Positions 1 through 8,453 of a stretch of DNA of 33,213 nucleotides are shown here, in pieces. Under the pieces are notes generated by a model. The model was not told the DNA's origin and ran no database searches. It saw nothing but the letters and a program-made list of their open reading frames with translations. The position numbers were made by a program, and so were the translations under genes. The first letter of the stretch is position 1. Every line of letters begins with the position of its first letter. The stretch is from JBDRRP01 sp964446485. Lineage in GTDB: Bacteria > Desulfobacterota > Desulfobacteria > Desulfobacterales > JBDRRP01. Location: positions 1-33,213 of the forward strand of contig CAYUOU010000045.1 in NCBI GenBank assembly GCA_964446485.1. The letters run 5' to 3'.

Positions 1-1
1 G

Positions 2-100
2 GCCTCCGCAAGTTTTTTACTTCTCTTTTTCTTTCTTTTTTATGCAACTACAGGGGTAACTGACTGGAACAACATCAACGGGAAGCTAAAGGTAAGATGA
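2..100 (+). CDS. C-terminal end of an unidentified membrane protein (partial)
   Basis: An open frame enters from the left edge and stops at TGA 98-100. The visible part is about 32 residues: a strongly hydrophobic stretch of Leu and Phe, fitting one membrane segment, followed by a polar tail ending in NGKLKVR. There are too few residues to name a family. The next small ORF starts 8 nt after its stop, which fits an operon. The T-rich DNA could give a hydrophobic frame by chance, so this is a tentative call. Confidence 0.3.
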   Translation, partial: ASASFLLLFFFLFYATTGVTDWNNINGKLKVR

Positions 101-107
101 GCTGCAA

Positions 108-227
108 ATGCCCTGGACTTCAGATCATACAAAATGGCTCGTCAATACTGGCGAGAGACTGATGACCGCCGACGGCAAGGAGGTCGAGCTTGTAGGTCTC
201 CTTCCACAATTATGGAGGGGGTACTGA
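108..227 (+). CDS. Small 39-residue hypothetical protein
   Basis: ATG 108 opens a 39-codon frame ending at TGA 225-227, 3 nt before the ATG of the DUF6361 gene; an in-frame TAA at 93-95 means it cannot extend upstream. The peptide has a natural-looking composition (MPWTSDHTKW at the start, ELVGLLPQLWRGY at the end) and contains the DUF6361 gene's ribosome-binding site near its 3' end. It may be the first cistron of the defence-like operon or a leader peptide coupling translation into the next gene. I do not recognise a family. Confidence 0.4.
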   Translation: MPWTSDHTKWLVNTGERLMTADGKEVELVGLLPQLWRGY

Positions 228-230
228 GCG

Positions 231-1460
231 ATGCCTTCCGTCCTCGCATGGATTGACCATGACTCGAAAGCGAGGGAACGCACACTTCGCATCCTTTCCC
301 TTTTCCAGGAAAAGGAAAGCCGTGACGAGCTCGGGCTCGGCTCCGTGCGGGACAGCTTTGCCGATCAGTTATTCCCAGGAACAAGCACGATCCAGACGCG
401 CCTCCGCTACATGCTTTTTGTGCCATGGATTTACCATTCCCTGGAAGAAAAGCGACTACCGGCGGAGAGTTTTGCGATCCAGGCCGACAAGCTGGAAAGG
501 GATCTGGTTCAGCCATTGATGGACTCCGATGATCAGTCTGGCGTATTTGGTAAAACCGCAGGAAAGAGGCTCAAACGGTTGCCCAGCTCCGTCTACTGGG
601 CCGGTCTCGGTGCCTGGGGAATACGCATTACGCCATTCTCGCAGGACGAATATCACAGGCGCATCGACGAAGCTTACCGTCGTCGGAATGCCCTGAAGGC
701 TCTTGAGAAAGACGCAAAGGTACGAGGAGACGACATCGACGTTGAGCAGCGAGTGGCCTCTCTCAGTTGGCATCCGCGATTGCCCGCGTCTCCGGAAGAT
801 TTTCCTTCCATGGTAAACTTCGCTTTATCCCGGGAAGAAGCTGAGTTTATTCGGGATCGCATCCAGGTCGCTTGCCGGGGCAGCCTCCTCTCTTTCTTGG
901 CGCTGCACTGCGATCCCGTTGACACCCAAGCCCCATGGGAACATCCGGATTACGGCCGCTTTTCCGAGCAGCATAAAGAACTCCTGACCCATGCACGGCT
1001 GTTCTCGGGGGTGATGCATGGGGCGGCGCTCTCGTATAACGTTCAGCTCGCCAGGCTTCGAAACCATGACGACCTTGTCGCCGAGCATCAGGCAAGTTTC
1101 GACGAATGGACTGCAAATCTTCCCCTGGAGGAGATTCGCGCCTGGTCGGTGAGCCGCCTCTGGGAGTTGACCATGGATCATGGTCACACCATCACCCCTC
1201 AAACGAGATCCTTTGTTCAGCAGTGGATCGACCATACCCGGAAGTCCTCCAGCGGCCTCCTTTCTAACGCCGAGGCGCTCACCCTGATCAAAAGAAGGGA
1301 AATGAAACTCAAGGGCTCGCGTTCCCGATTCAGGAATCAGAGGGCGCTCGAGCAGTGGGGCGGGTACTCCGGCGTCGGGAGACTCGTCTATCGTTGGCCG
1401 AATGTGAAGGTGCTTTTGAACGACCTGTATCAGGGGATGAAACGGGAGGAGAAATGCTGA
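231..1460 (+). CDS. DUF6361 family protein, first large gene of a putative defence cassette
   Basis: This 409-residue soluble protein opens with MPSVLAWIDHDSKARERTLRIL, then a segment reading RDELGLGSVRDSFADQLFPGTSTIQTRLRY. From memory these are hallmarks of the uncharacterised DUF6361 family, whose members typically sit next to PLD-like nuclease and helicase genes. No catalytic motif is obvious. The start has a GGAGGGG ribosome-binding site at 214-220. The 3' end overlaps the nuclease gene by 7 nt, so the two are probably translationally coupled. Inferred role: recognition or accessory subunit of the nuclease-helicase complex. The family call is fairly firm; the function is unknown. Confidence 0.82.
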   Translation: MPSVLAWIDHDSKARERTLRILSLFQEKESRDELGLGSVRDSFADQLFPGTSTIQTRLRYMLFVPWIYHSLEEKRLPAESFAIQADKLERDLVQPLMDSDDQSGVFGKTAGKRLKRLPSSVYWAGLGAWGIRITPFSQDEYHRRIDEAYRRRNALKALEKDAKVRGDDIDVEQRVASLSWHPRLPASPEDFPSMVNFALSREEAEFIRDRIQVACRGSLLSFLALHCDPVDTQAPWEHPDYGRFSEQHKELLTHARLFSGVMHGAALSYNVQLARLRNHDDLVAEHQASFDEWTANLPLEEIRAWSVSRLWELTMDHGHTITPQTRSFVQQWIDHTRKSSSGLLSNAEALTLIKRREMKLKGSRSRFRNQRALEQWGGYSGVGRLVYRWPNVKVLLNDLYQGMKREEKC

Positions 1461-3268
1461 ACCCAAACTCCCGGAGTCTTTATACCTCTGCATTAACCCC
1501 TCCGCCGGGGATGATTTTCGACGAGGCCGTTGCGACCACCTTTTCTATGGACCCAGCCTTACTACTCGAGGCCCCTGTCTATCTGGCGCTAATGGCTGCG
1601 GATGGTCAGACAGAACCTGACCCGTTGTCTGTGCTTGAAGCCATCCGCAGGTACTCGAAACGCATCACCGTCTATGTGCAACGAGGACGGATTCAAGTGC
1701 CCCAGATTGCCAAGCCCAACCCATTGTTTGGGTTTCTGGAGGAAATGGTTGTCGAAGTAACGGCCCCCGGTGGAGGTGTTTTTCATCCAAAAGTCTGGGC
1801 AATTCGCTTTATCAGCCCTGATCAAAGCAACGCGATGTATCGTCTGGTGGTCCTGACGAGAAATATGACAACCGATCAGTCTTGGGACTTGTCACTTCAG
1901 CTCGAAGGCACGATTGCAGGCCGGAAGTCCAAATTGAATAAACCGTTGGCGCATTTCTTCAAGATGCTTCCTGATCTGGCTGTTAGAACAACAGAATCGG
2001 GCAGGATCGAACAAGCTCTCAGATTCGCGGACGAACTGCACCGAGTCCAGTGGGAACTCCCCGACGGCTTTGACGAGCTAACCTTCTATCTTCCGGGCAC
2101 GAAAGGGTTTGACTTGGAGCCTCCCATGGCGAATCGGATGGCCGTCATCTCGCCATTCTGTTCTGACGAAGCCCTGCGATCATTGGTGAAAAAAACCAAG
2201 GCCGCAGATGCGCTCATTTCACGTCCGGAGTCATTATCAGCTCTGAAGAAGGAGACTCTCGAGCTCTTCACGCAATGCCTTCATTTAGACGACGCTGCGG
2301 AGACCGAGGATGGCGAGGAAGAAGAAGCCACCGAGCAGCCGCTTGCGACCGGCCTTCATGCAAAGGTCTATCTGTTTGAGACTCGACACTATTCAGATTA
2401 CACCCATGTGGTAATGGGGTCCGCGAATGCTACCAACGCGGCGTTGAAGGCTTCGAAGAATATCGAGATTCTGGTCGGGCTGGTTGGCAGGAAGAGTAAA
2501 GTCGGCGGCATCGATGAACTTCTTGGCGCTGACGGATTAGGCGAATATCTTGTCGATTTCGACACGACCAAGGACGCAGAGATTGATGCGGTCCGGCGGG
2601 AGGCTGAGGAATCTGTTGAGATGGCTCGCTCCCGGATATCCGAAGTAGCTCTGTCCATCGAATGCAGCCCGGGATCGAAGGACGGTCTGTGGGCATTGGT
2701 GCTGACGGGCAAAATCCCATCCCTTGTGGGGATCGTCAGTGCTTCTGCATGGCCGATAACCGTTACTCGGGACTTTGCTGTGAACATCCTGGACAGCGAT
2801 ACTCATGGCGGGATCAGACTCGGAGAGTTCTCCGCCTCTTCTGTAACGGGCCTCATCGCGTTTGAGCTTAAGACCAACCATCCGGACGTTACGGCCAGAT
2901 TTGTACTGAATATTCCCGTTACCGGCGTTCCAGAAGAACGCAACTCCGCCATCCTGCAAACCGTGATCAGCAATCAGGAGGGATTCCTTCGTTATCTCCT
3001 GCTCTTGCTGGGTGATGATAAGGTATCCGGACTTGATCCAGGTGGTGGCTCCGGCTTTGCTAAATGGTTGGCCCGGTTGGCCGACGGTGAGGATATCCCG
3101 CTATTGGAAGAACTGACCCGCACGTACGGCCGACATCCGGAGAGGCTATCGGAAATCTCGGGGCTGGTTCGTGACCTCTCCCAGGGAAGCCAAAATGCGA
3201 TTATCCCCGAGGATTTTCTGAACCTCTGGACGGTTTTTGAATCTGCCATCAGGGGGCGTGATGCGTAG
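1454..3268 (+). CDS. Phospholipase D-like nuclease with two HxK motifs
   Basis: The start was set at ATG 1454, preceded by GGGAGGAG at 1444-1451 and overlapping the previous stop; a longer in-frame start at 1355 lies inside the upstream gene and is unlikely. The 604-residue product has two PLD-type half sites: FHPKVW near residue 111 followed by LVVLTRNMT (Asn about 137), and LHAKVYLF near 302 followed by VVMGSANATNAAL (Asn about 325). This HxK...N pairing is typical of the PLD superfamily, which includes many DNA nucleases such as DrmC-like defence proteins. An acidic Glu-rich linker lies around residues 280-295. The C-terminal third is unassigned. Overlap of 8 nt with the helicase gene suggests a stoichiometric complex. 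Nuclease activity is inferred. Confidence 0.83.
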   Translation: MLNPNSRSLYTSALTPPPGMIFDEAVATTFSMDPALLLEAPVYLALMAADGQTEPDPLSVLEAIRRYSKRITVYVQRGRIQVPQIAKPNPLFGFLEEMVVEVTAPGGGVFHPKVWAIRFISPDQSNAMYRLVVLTRNMTTDQSWDLSLQLEGTIAGRKSKLNKPLAHFFKMLPDLAVRTTESGRIEQALRFADELHRVQWELPDGFDELTFYLPGTKGFDLEPPMANRMAVISPFCSDEALRSLVKKTKAADALISRPESLSALKKETLELFTQCLHLDDAAETEDGEEEEATEQPLATGLHAKVYLFETRHYSDYTHVVMGSANATNAALKASKNIEILVGLVGRKSKVGGIDELLGADGLGEYLVDFDTTKDAEIDAVRREAEESVEMARSRISEVALSIECSPGSKDGLWALVLTGKIPSLVGIVSASAWPITVTRDFAVNILDSDTHGGIRLGEFSASSVTGLIAFELKTNHPDVTARFVLNIPVTGVPEERNSAILQTVISNQEGFLRYLLLLLGDDKVSGLDPGGGSGFAKWLARLADGEDIPLLEELTRTYGRHPERLSEISGLVRDLSQGSQNAIIPEDFLNLWTVFESAIRGRDA

Positions 3269-6200
3269 CAACCGCTTTTTATCAGCGCCCGCCTTGGTCG
3301 GTCTGAAAGACTTCCAGAGGAAGACCGTGGAGTACGTCTTCAAGCGGCTCTACGGCAATGACCCAACTTCCCGTTTTCTGATCGCCGATGAAGTTGGTCT
3401 GGGGAAAACGCTTGTCGCCCGGGGAATCATCGCCAAGACCCTGGAGCACCTTCAGGACCAGGTGGATAGGGTCGATGTGATTTACATCTGCTCTAATGCC
3501 GCCATCGCGACTCAGAATGTCAATCGGCTCAATGTCAGCGACACGGATGGTTTTTCAATCGCCACGCGACTGACTTACCTTCCCAGACAAGTGCGGTCAC
3601 TACGAAAGAACAAGGTCAATTTCATCAGCCTGACGCCCGGCACCGCCTTCGACCATGCCCGTAGTCGAGGGGGGCATGCCGACGAGCGAGCCATCCTCTA
3701 TCGGATGCTGTACGACTTGCCCCTGGCGCAAAATGAGCGACGTAGGCGATTGCGTGTTGGCCTGCTCAACATTCTTCAGGCGACAGCAGGGAAGGATAAC
3801 TGGCGAGCCAAGGCCAAGAACCTCCCTGCGGAGGATCTGGATGCAGACCTTTCAAAGGATTTCCGCCGGGCAGTTCTTGAAAATGCCGAACTGTATGCGG
3901 CCCTGAAGGAAGGCTGTGAACGCTTTGCTCGTTACCGGGGCTACAGCAGAATCCCCTGGGAGGATTCCGAGCTTCGCTACAACCTGATCGGAAAGCTCAG
4001 AAGCAAACTGGCTTCAGTGTGCCTTTCCGCGCTTGAGCCCGATCTGGTCATTCTTGATGAGTTCCAACGATTCAAGCACCTGCTGGATGGCGATGATGAA
4101 GCCTCCATGCTGGCGACTGCGCTCTTTGAACATCCCGACGTTCGCGTTCTCCTGCTTTCCGCAACGCCCTACAAGATGTTCACCCTCGACCAGGAGAATG
4201 ACGAGGATGACCACTATCCAGATTTCATCCGGACGCTGAACTTCCTGTACAATGACCTCGGCAAAGTTGGTGAGGTTAAAAGTCTCTTGTCAGAACATCG
4301 AACGACGCTCCACGCCTGCGCGAAGAGCGCGGCATGTCATTCGGGGAAAAAGGCCGAACTCGAACAGGCTCTCCTGAAGGTAATGTGTCGAACGGAGCGG
4401 GTCGCGACGACTCGTGATCATAACTCGATGCTGACAGAAGTTATACGAACGGCTCCTCTTACGCCAGCAGACCTTCAGCACGCCGCGATGGTTGACGCGG
4501 TGGCAATCTGCGTCAAGGCCGGGGAGCCAATCGAATACTGGAAGTCTGCGCCTTACCTGATCAATTTCCTGAAAAATTATGAACTGAGGCATAAGCTGGA
4601 TGCCCAGTTGAATGCTCCGTCAGATGAGCTTCGAGAGACTCTTTCATCGGCAAATGGACAGTTGCTGACGAAGGACAAATTTGAAGGCTATCAGGCTCTC
4701 GACCCTGCCAATCCGAGGATGCGCGTACTTTTTGAGGACACGATTGATAAAGGCATGTGGCAGCTTTTGTGGATGCCGCCGTCCATGCCGTATATTGAGC
4801 CAGATGGCGCATACCGGGACAAGGATGGCTTGACCAAGGCCCTTGTCTTTTCTTCTTGGAGCGCTGTTCCGGACGCGGTTGCATCAATCTGCTCCTACGA
4901 AGCCGAACGGAGGATGATTGCCGGAACCTCGGTTTCCCATAGCGAACTCTATGACAAGATTAAGCCACTGTTGCGGTTTGCGGTGGCCTCAAACGACAAT
5001 CGTCTGACAGGTATGCCGGTCATTGCCTGGTTGCTGCCGTCGCCAACCCTTGCCACCAAGATTGATCCGCTCGAGATTGCTCTGCGCCGTGGAAGCGGAC
5101 CACTGAACGCCCAGGAACTGAGGGACGGGGTCAAGACTGTTTGCCGCAGTTTGGTCGAGACCCTGCCTGATGCCGGGGAAGGGACGCGGGCTGATGAGCG
5201 ATGGTATTGGGCGGCTCCCATTCTTCTCGATTCCCATAACGGGCTATTGGACTGGTGTAAAAGCCAGTCGGGATGGTGGTCCGCTACGCCGGACCATGAG
5301 TCAGGTACTCGTTTCAAAGATCACATCGACCTGTTGGTCAGCATGGCGGAGGGCAAAATTCCTCTCGGCCCTCAGCCGGATGATCTGGTCGATGTGCTTT
5401 GCGATCTCGCTCTTGCCGGTCCTGGCGTGTGTGCTTTACGAGCACTTCGCCGTATCGGTGCCGGGCTCGACCCGGCCGATCCAAACCTGCTGTCAGCCGC
5501 AGCCAGAATCGCATCCGGCTTCCGATCACTTTTCAACATGCCGGAAACGATTGCCATGCTGCGGGGTTCCGGCGAGGATACCTATTGGCGGTTGACGCTT
5601 CTGTACGGTATCGACGGAAATCTCCAATCAGTCCTCGACGAATATGTGCATGTCCTTCGAGAGTCTTTGGGTCTCCAAGGGCACTCACCAGAAGAACAGG
5701 TGGCTGGCATAGCCGAGTGCATCCAATCGGTGTTGTCACTGCGGACCGCTCAGATTCGAATCGACGAAATAAAAATGTCGGGCGACGGCTTTGCTCTTGA
5801 TGATTTCAACACCCGCTGTCGTTTCGCGCTCCGGTTCGGGGATATTCGAGACGACAATAACCAGGCTCTCGTTCGCGCCGATTCGGTGCGAGATGCCTTC
5901 AACTCTCCGTTTCGTCCCTTCGTTCTGGCATCGACCTCAATTGGTCAGGAAGGGTTGGACTTCCACACTTGGTGCCATGCGGTGGTCCATTGGAACCTGC
6001 CCTCTAATCCCGTTGATCTTGAACAACGCGAAGGCCGGGTTCATCGCTATAAAGGCCATGCGGTCAGAAAGAATGTTGCGGAACGGTATGGTCTGACTGC
6101 TCTCTCTGGGGCTCATGAAGGTGGGGACCCGTGGCAGACTCTTTTCCAAATCGCGGTCCGAGGCAAATCCAATGGGCATTCCGATCTCATCCCGTATTGG

Positions 6201-6491
6201 ATCTTCGAGGATGGCTCTGCCCGTGCGGAGCGCCGTATTCCAATGCTTCCGTACAGCAAGGAGGTCGGGAAGCTCAAACGACTAAAGCAAGGTTTAGCTC
6301 TTTATCGGATGGTTTTCGGTCAACCCCGCCAGGAAGACCTGCTGTTCAGCCTCAGCCAGAACGGCAACCATGAGTCAGCGGATTTGGCTGAGTGGCTGAT
6401 TTCGTTGGAGCCACCGGAAACTGTTTTGAATGATGAACCGGAGGACATTAATTTTCCAGGGAGGATTTCGCTTTCCCAGGAGGGGCTATGA
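3261..6491 (+). CDS. Large SNF2-like superfamily 2 helicase/translocase
   Basis: The start was placed at ATG 3261, with AGGGGG just upstream; TTG 3237 and GTG 3258 are in-frame alternatives. The 1076-residue protein carries a Walker A DEVGLGKT (residues about 43-50), a Walker B box LVILDEFQRF (Asp about 266), motif III LLSATPYKM (about 300) and a C-terminal helicase half with STSIGQEGLDF and QREGRVHR (about 922). DEVGLGKT with SATPYKM and QREGRVHR is typical of SNF2/RapA-like double-stranded DNA translocases rather than processive unwinding helicases. A long insertion of roughly 500 residues separates the two RecA lobes and is unassigned. It overlaps both neighbours (8 and 4 nt). Inferred role: ATP-driven translocation for the adjacent PLD nuclease, by analogy with known defence systems. 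Confidence 0.88.
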   Translation: MRSNRFLSAPALVGLKDFQRKTVEYVFKRLYGNDPTSRFLIADEVGLGKTLVARGIIAKTLEHLQDQVDRVDVIYICSNAAIATQNVNRLNVSDTDGFSIATRLTYLPRQVRSLRKNKVNFISLTPGTAFDHARSRGGHADERAILYRMLYDLPLAQNERRRRLRVGLLNILQATAGKDNWRAKAKNLPAEDLDADLSKDFRRAVLENAELYAALKEGCERFARYRGYSRIPWEDSELRYNLIGKLRSKLASVCLSALEPDLVILDEFQRFKHLLDGDDEASMLATALFEHPDVRVLLLSATPYKMFTLDQENDEDDHYPDFIRTLNFLYNDLGKVGEVKSLLSEHRTTLHACAKSAACHSGKKAELEQALLKVMCRTERVATTRDHNSMLTEVIRTAPLTPADLQHAAMVDAVAICVKAGEPIEYWKSAPYLINFLKNYELRHKLDAQLNAPSDELRETLSSANGQLLTKDKFEGYQALDPANPRMRVLFEDTIDKGMWQLLWMPPSMPYIEPDGAYRDKDGLTKALVFSSWSAVPDAVASICSYEAERRMIAGTSVSHSELYDKIKPLLRFAVASNDNRLTGMPVIAWLLPSPTLATKIDPLEIALRRGSGPLNAQELRDGVKTVCRSLVETLPDAGEGTRADERWYWAAPILLDSHNGLLDWCKSQSGWWSATPDHESGTRFKDHIDLLVSMAEGKIPLGPQPDDLVDVLCDLALAGPGVCALRALRRIGAGLDPADPNLLSAAARIASGFRSLFNMPETIAMLRGSGEDTYWRLTLLYGIDGNLQSVLDEYVHVLRESLGLQGHSPEEQVAGIAECIQSVLSLRTAQIRIDEIKMSGDGFALDDFNTRCRFALRFGDIRDDNNQALVRADSVRDAFNSPFRPFVLASTSIGQEGLDFHTWCHAVVHWNLPSNPVDLEQREGRVHRYKGHAVRKNVAERYGLTALSGAHEGGDPWQTLFQIAVRGKSNGHSDLIPYWIFEDGSARAERRIPMLPYSKEVGKLKRLKQGLALYRMVFGQPRQEDLLFSLSQNGNHESADLAEWLISLEPPETVLNDEPEDINFPGRISLSQEGL

Positions 6492-7873
6492 ATCAACAGA
6501 AACAGCCATCACCAAGAGAGCATCATTTCTACGTTGCGATAGCCAAGTTCCTTTTCCACCATCCGGAGCATGGCATCGTATCAGTGCGGGACCCGATCAA
6601 GATCAGGGATGCAGAGGGATACGGGCTCAGCCCGCTCATACTTTATGGATTGACCGTTGCCGGGTTACCCATTCGGTGGATGACCTTCACTCCAGTCGAT
6701 CAGCTCAGGCCCTTCCGGGAAGTTCTCCTGGATGCATGGCGTAACGCCGAAGGCTTGCGTGGCCGCCCCGACATCCTGCGGATCAACCGTCACCTCGCGA
6801 CGGCCAGCCCTGAGTTGGTACGGGATATGGCAAAAATCGGAGTTCAGGTCGAGGTCGCCGATGCCAAGGAGAAATCCCTTCCAGCTTCCCTTCGCTCAGC
6901 CCAGGACTCCAGCCGGTGGCTGTTGAGGAAGCGCGACGGAAATGACCGTTCTCTTACCGGGTCCATCCAGACCCTTTGCCGGTACGCTCAGGATGACCAC
7001 GATTTTCGTGTCAGGGATGGTCACAGAGGCGTGAACAGCCGCAAGGTTGAAGACAGAATCCAGCAGTGGCTGACCTTACCGGCGCAAGTGCCGATGCCAA
7101 CAGTGACCGGTGGACTCGACTGGTCACCCGGTCCATGGCTGTCATCCTGGGAGACATCTCTGCCGCCCGATCAGCCCCGATATTTCAACCACGATGGATT
7201 TGATGGCAGTACCTGGCTGCTGACAGGTGAGAAGGCCCCGGAGGATATTGTCGAGGGTGATGATTTCTGGGTCGACAGTGACTACGACAACGCGGCCGAA
7301 ATCGCCAAGAACCTCGTGGCGTGCTGGCCCAATCCGCCTGCAGAGATTGCCAGGTGTGCCGGGATCACCCTGCGGGAACTTCAATGGTTCACCTCGGGGA
7401 AGGCATCCCTTGACCGGCATGCGCGTTTTGACCTGGAAGCCTTGCTCGGCATCGAATTCGACGAAAGCATGGGTAGATATGTAGAGGTCGGACCTTATGT
7501 CCTGGTGGCCAACAAACCACTGGCCCTCAAGGAAGTCTATGAAGGCATTTCCGGCGGCGGAGATGCACACCCCTGTGAGATTGTCCCTTGTCAGGGAGCC
7601 GCAGACCCAAGCTGGAGATACGTGTTCATCAACACGTATGGAGAGCCCCCGAGCATTGTGATTGCACCTCGCGGAGCAAAAATCACGGAGCGCCTTCCGG
7701 AGTTGCTTATGAATTATGACGGCATCATGGCTGTAGCTCCGGAGTTCTACCGGGATGTCGTTTCTACCTGCGCCCGGGCCTGCCGCGAACCTGCCGCCAA
7801 CATCCGGGAGATGAAAGATTTTGTGAAACGCTACGAAGCGCACTGGGCAGATTGCGCCTGGCAACCGGAGTGA
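6488..7873 (+). CDS. Unrecognised 461-residue protein, last gene of the putative defence cassette
   Basis: The gene starts in an ATGA overlap with the helicase stop, a classic coupling arrangement. I do not recognise the family. Visible features are an N-terminal region with a hydrophobic core (LSPLILYGLTVAGLPIRWMTF), a central helical stretch reading EIARCAGITLRELQWFTSG that could form a helix-turn-helix, and a Tyr/Val-rich segment (GRYVEVGPYVLVANKP). No signal peptide or membrane segment is evident. Its constant linkage to the other three genes would make it a core subunit, perhaps the DNA-binding or regulatory component, but that is inference. No strong terminator was seen immediately after it. 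Confidence 0.8.
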   Translation: MNQQKQPSPREHHFYVAIAKFLFHHPEHGIVSVRDPIKIRDAEGYGLSPLILYGLTVAGLPIRWMTFTPVDQLRPFREVLLDAWRNAEGLRGRPDILRINRHLATASPELVRDMAKIGVQVEVADAKEKSLPASLRSAQDSSRWLLRKRDGNDRSLTGSIQTLCRYAQDDHDFRVRDGHRGVNSRKVEDRIQQWLTLPAQVPMPTVTGGLDWSPGPWLSSWETSLPPDQPRYFNHDGFDGSTWLLTGEKAPEDIVEGDDFWVDSDYDNAAEIAKNLVACWPNPPAEIARCAGITLRELQWFTSGKASLDRHARFDLEALLGIEFDESMGRYVEVGPYVLVANKPLALKEVYEGISGGGDAHPCEIVPCQGAADPSWRYVFINTYGEPPSIVIAPRGAKITERLPELLMNYDGIMAVAPEFYRDVVSTCARACREPAANIREMKDFVKRYEAHWADCAWQPE

Positions 7874-7911
7874 ACCTGTCTGGTTGAGTCAAAGCGCGGG
7901 GATTGACATCA

Positions 7912-8025
7912 GTGGAAACGGCAGAAACCCCATTCGAGCAGAAAAAATTGGGCCGTAAGCATATCAAGAGCTTCGCCAGCGCTATACTTGCCCGTCGAGC
8001 GCATCATGTTTTTAAGGTAAGGTGA
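7912..8025 (+). CDS. Small 37-residue basic hypothetical ORF
   Basis: GTG 7912 (or TTG 7903) opens a short frame ending at TGA 8023-8025, directly abutting the ATG of the next broken gene (TGAATG). The peptide is basic, with QKKLGRKHIKSFASAILARRAHHVF, and could be a small nucleic-acid-binding protein or the remnant of a longer gene. No family is recognised. The tight junction suggests it was once co-translated with the interrupted gene downstream. It may also be a chance ORF. Confidence 0.3.
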   Translation: METAETPFEQKKLGRKHIKSFASAILARRAHHVFKVR

Positions 8026-8403
8026 ATGGCAATGGTGAAGGAAGACACCCAGGCAGTTTTCATTGACGGCGCCCTTTACCGGTAACTGCGGGATTACGGT
8101 GATACGGACGGCATCCGTCTGGTTGATTTTATCGAGGACAGTTTAGAGACTGCCATTTATCGCCGGGAGATGGAAGGGCTGTTATTGGATGCCGAGCGAC
8201 TCCAGGATCGTGTGAAAGTGATTGAAAACACGGCGATCCAGAAGGGGTTCGCTCACGGCGTACTGGTTGCGACAATGGCACTTTCCGGTTATGCATTGGC
8301 TTCTGAACGATTGACCCCGGACGAGGTAACCCAAAAGGTCGATTATCGCCCTGTCAAGGGCGGACAATTGTCTTTATTCAAAGATCCTCAGGGGGATCGA
8401 TGA
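8026..8403 (+). pseudogene. Interrupted small gene with C-terminal beta-clamp-binding motif
   Basis: A continuous protein-like frame runs from ATG 8026 (preceded by AAGG) to TGA 8401-8403 but is broken by TAA at 8083-8085 after codon 19. Both sides look coding: QAVFIDGALYR before the stop and LRDYGDTDGIRLVDFIEDSLETA after it. Translation restarting at ATG 8170 would yield 77 residues. The C-terminus carries GGQLSLFKDPQ, matching the QL(S/D)LF consensus for binding the DNA polymerase sliding clamp. The family is unknown. I read it as a recent nonsense mutation, or a sequencing error, rather than recoding, because UAA is not a known recoding codon in bacteria. Confidence 0.55.
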
Positions 8404-8453
8404 TGCATCCGGCGAGGCTGGTATGGGTTAGTTTAACTATGGTGGGGCACTGA

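Noticed and set aside
1355..1453. Upstream extension of the PLD-like nuclease to ATG 1355
   Set aside because: It would overlap the DUF6361 gene by over 100 nt, lacks a ribosome-binding site and adds an Arg-rich non-family stretch. ATG 1454 has a good site.
8083..8085. In-frame TAA considered as a recoding site
   Set aside because: UAA is not used for selenocysteine or pyrrolysine, and no special structure is evident. A nonsense mutation is simpler.
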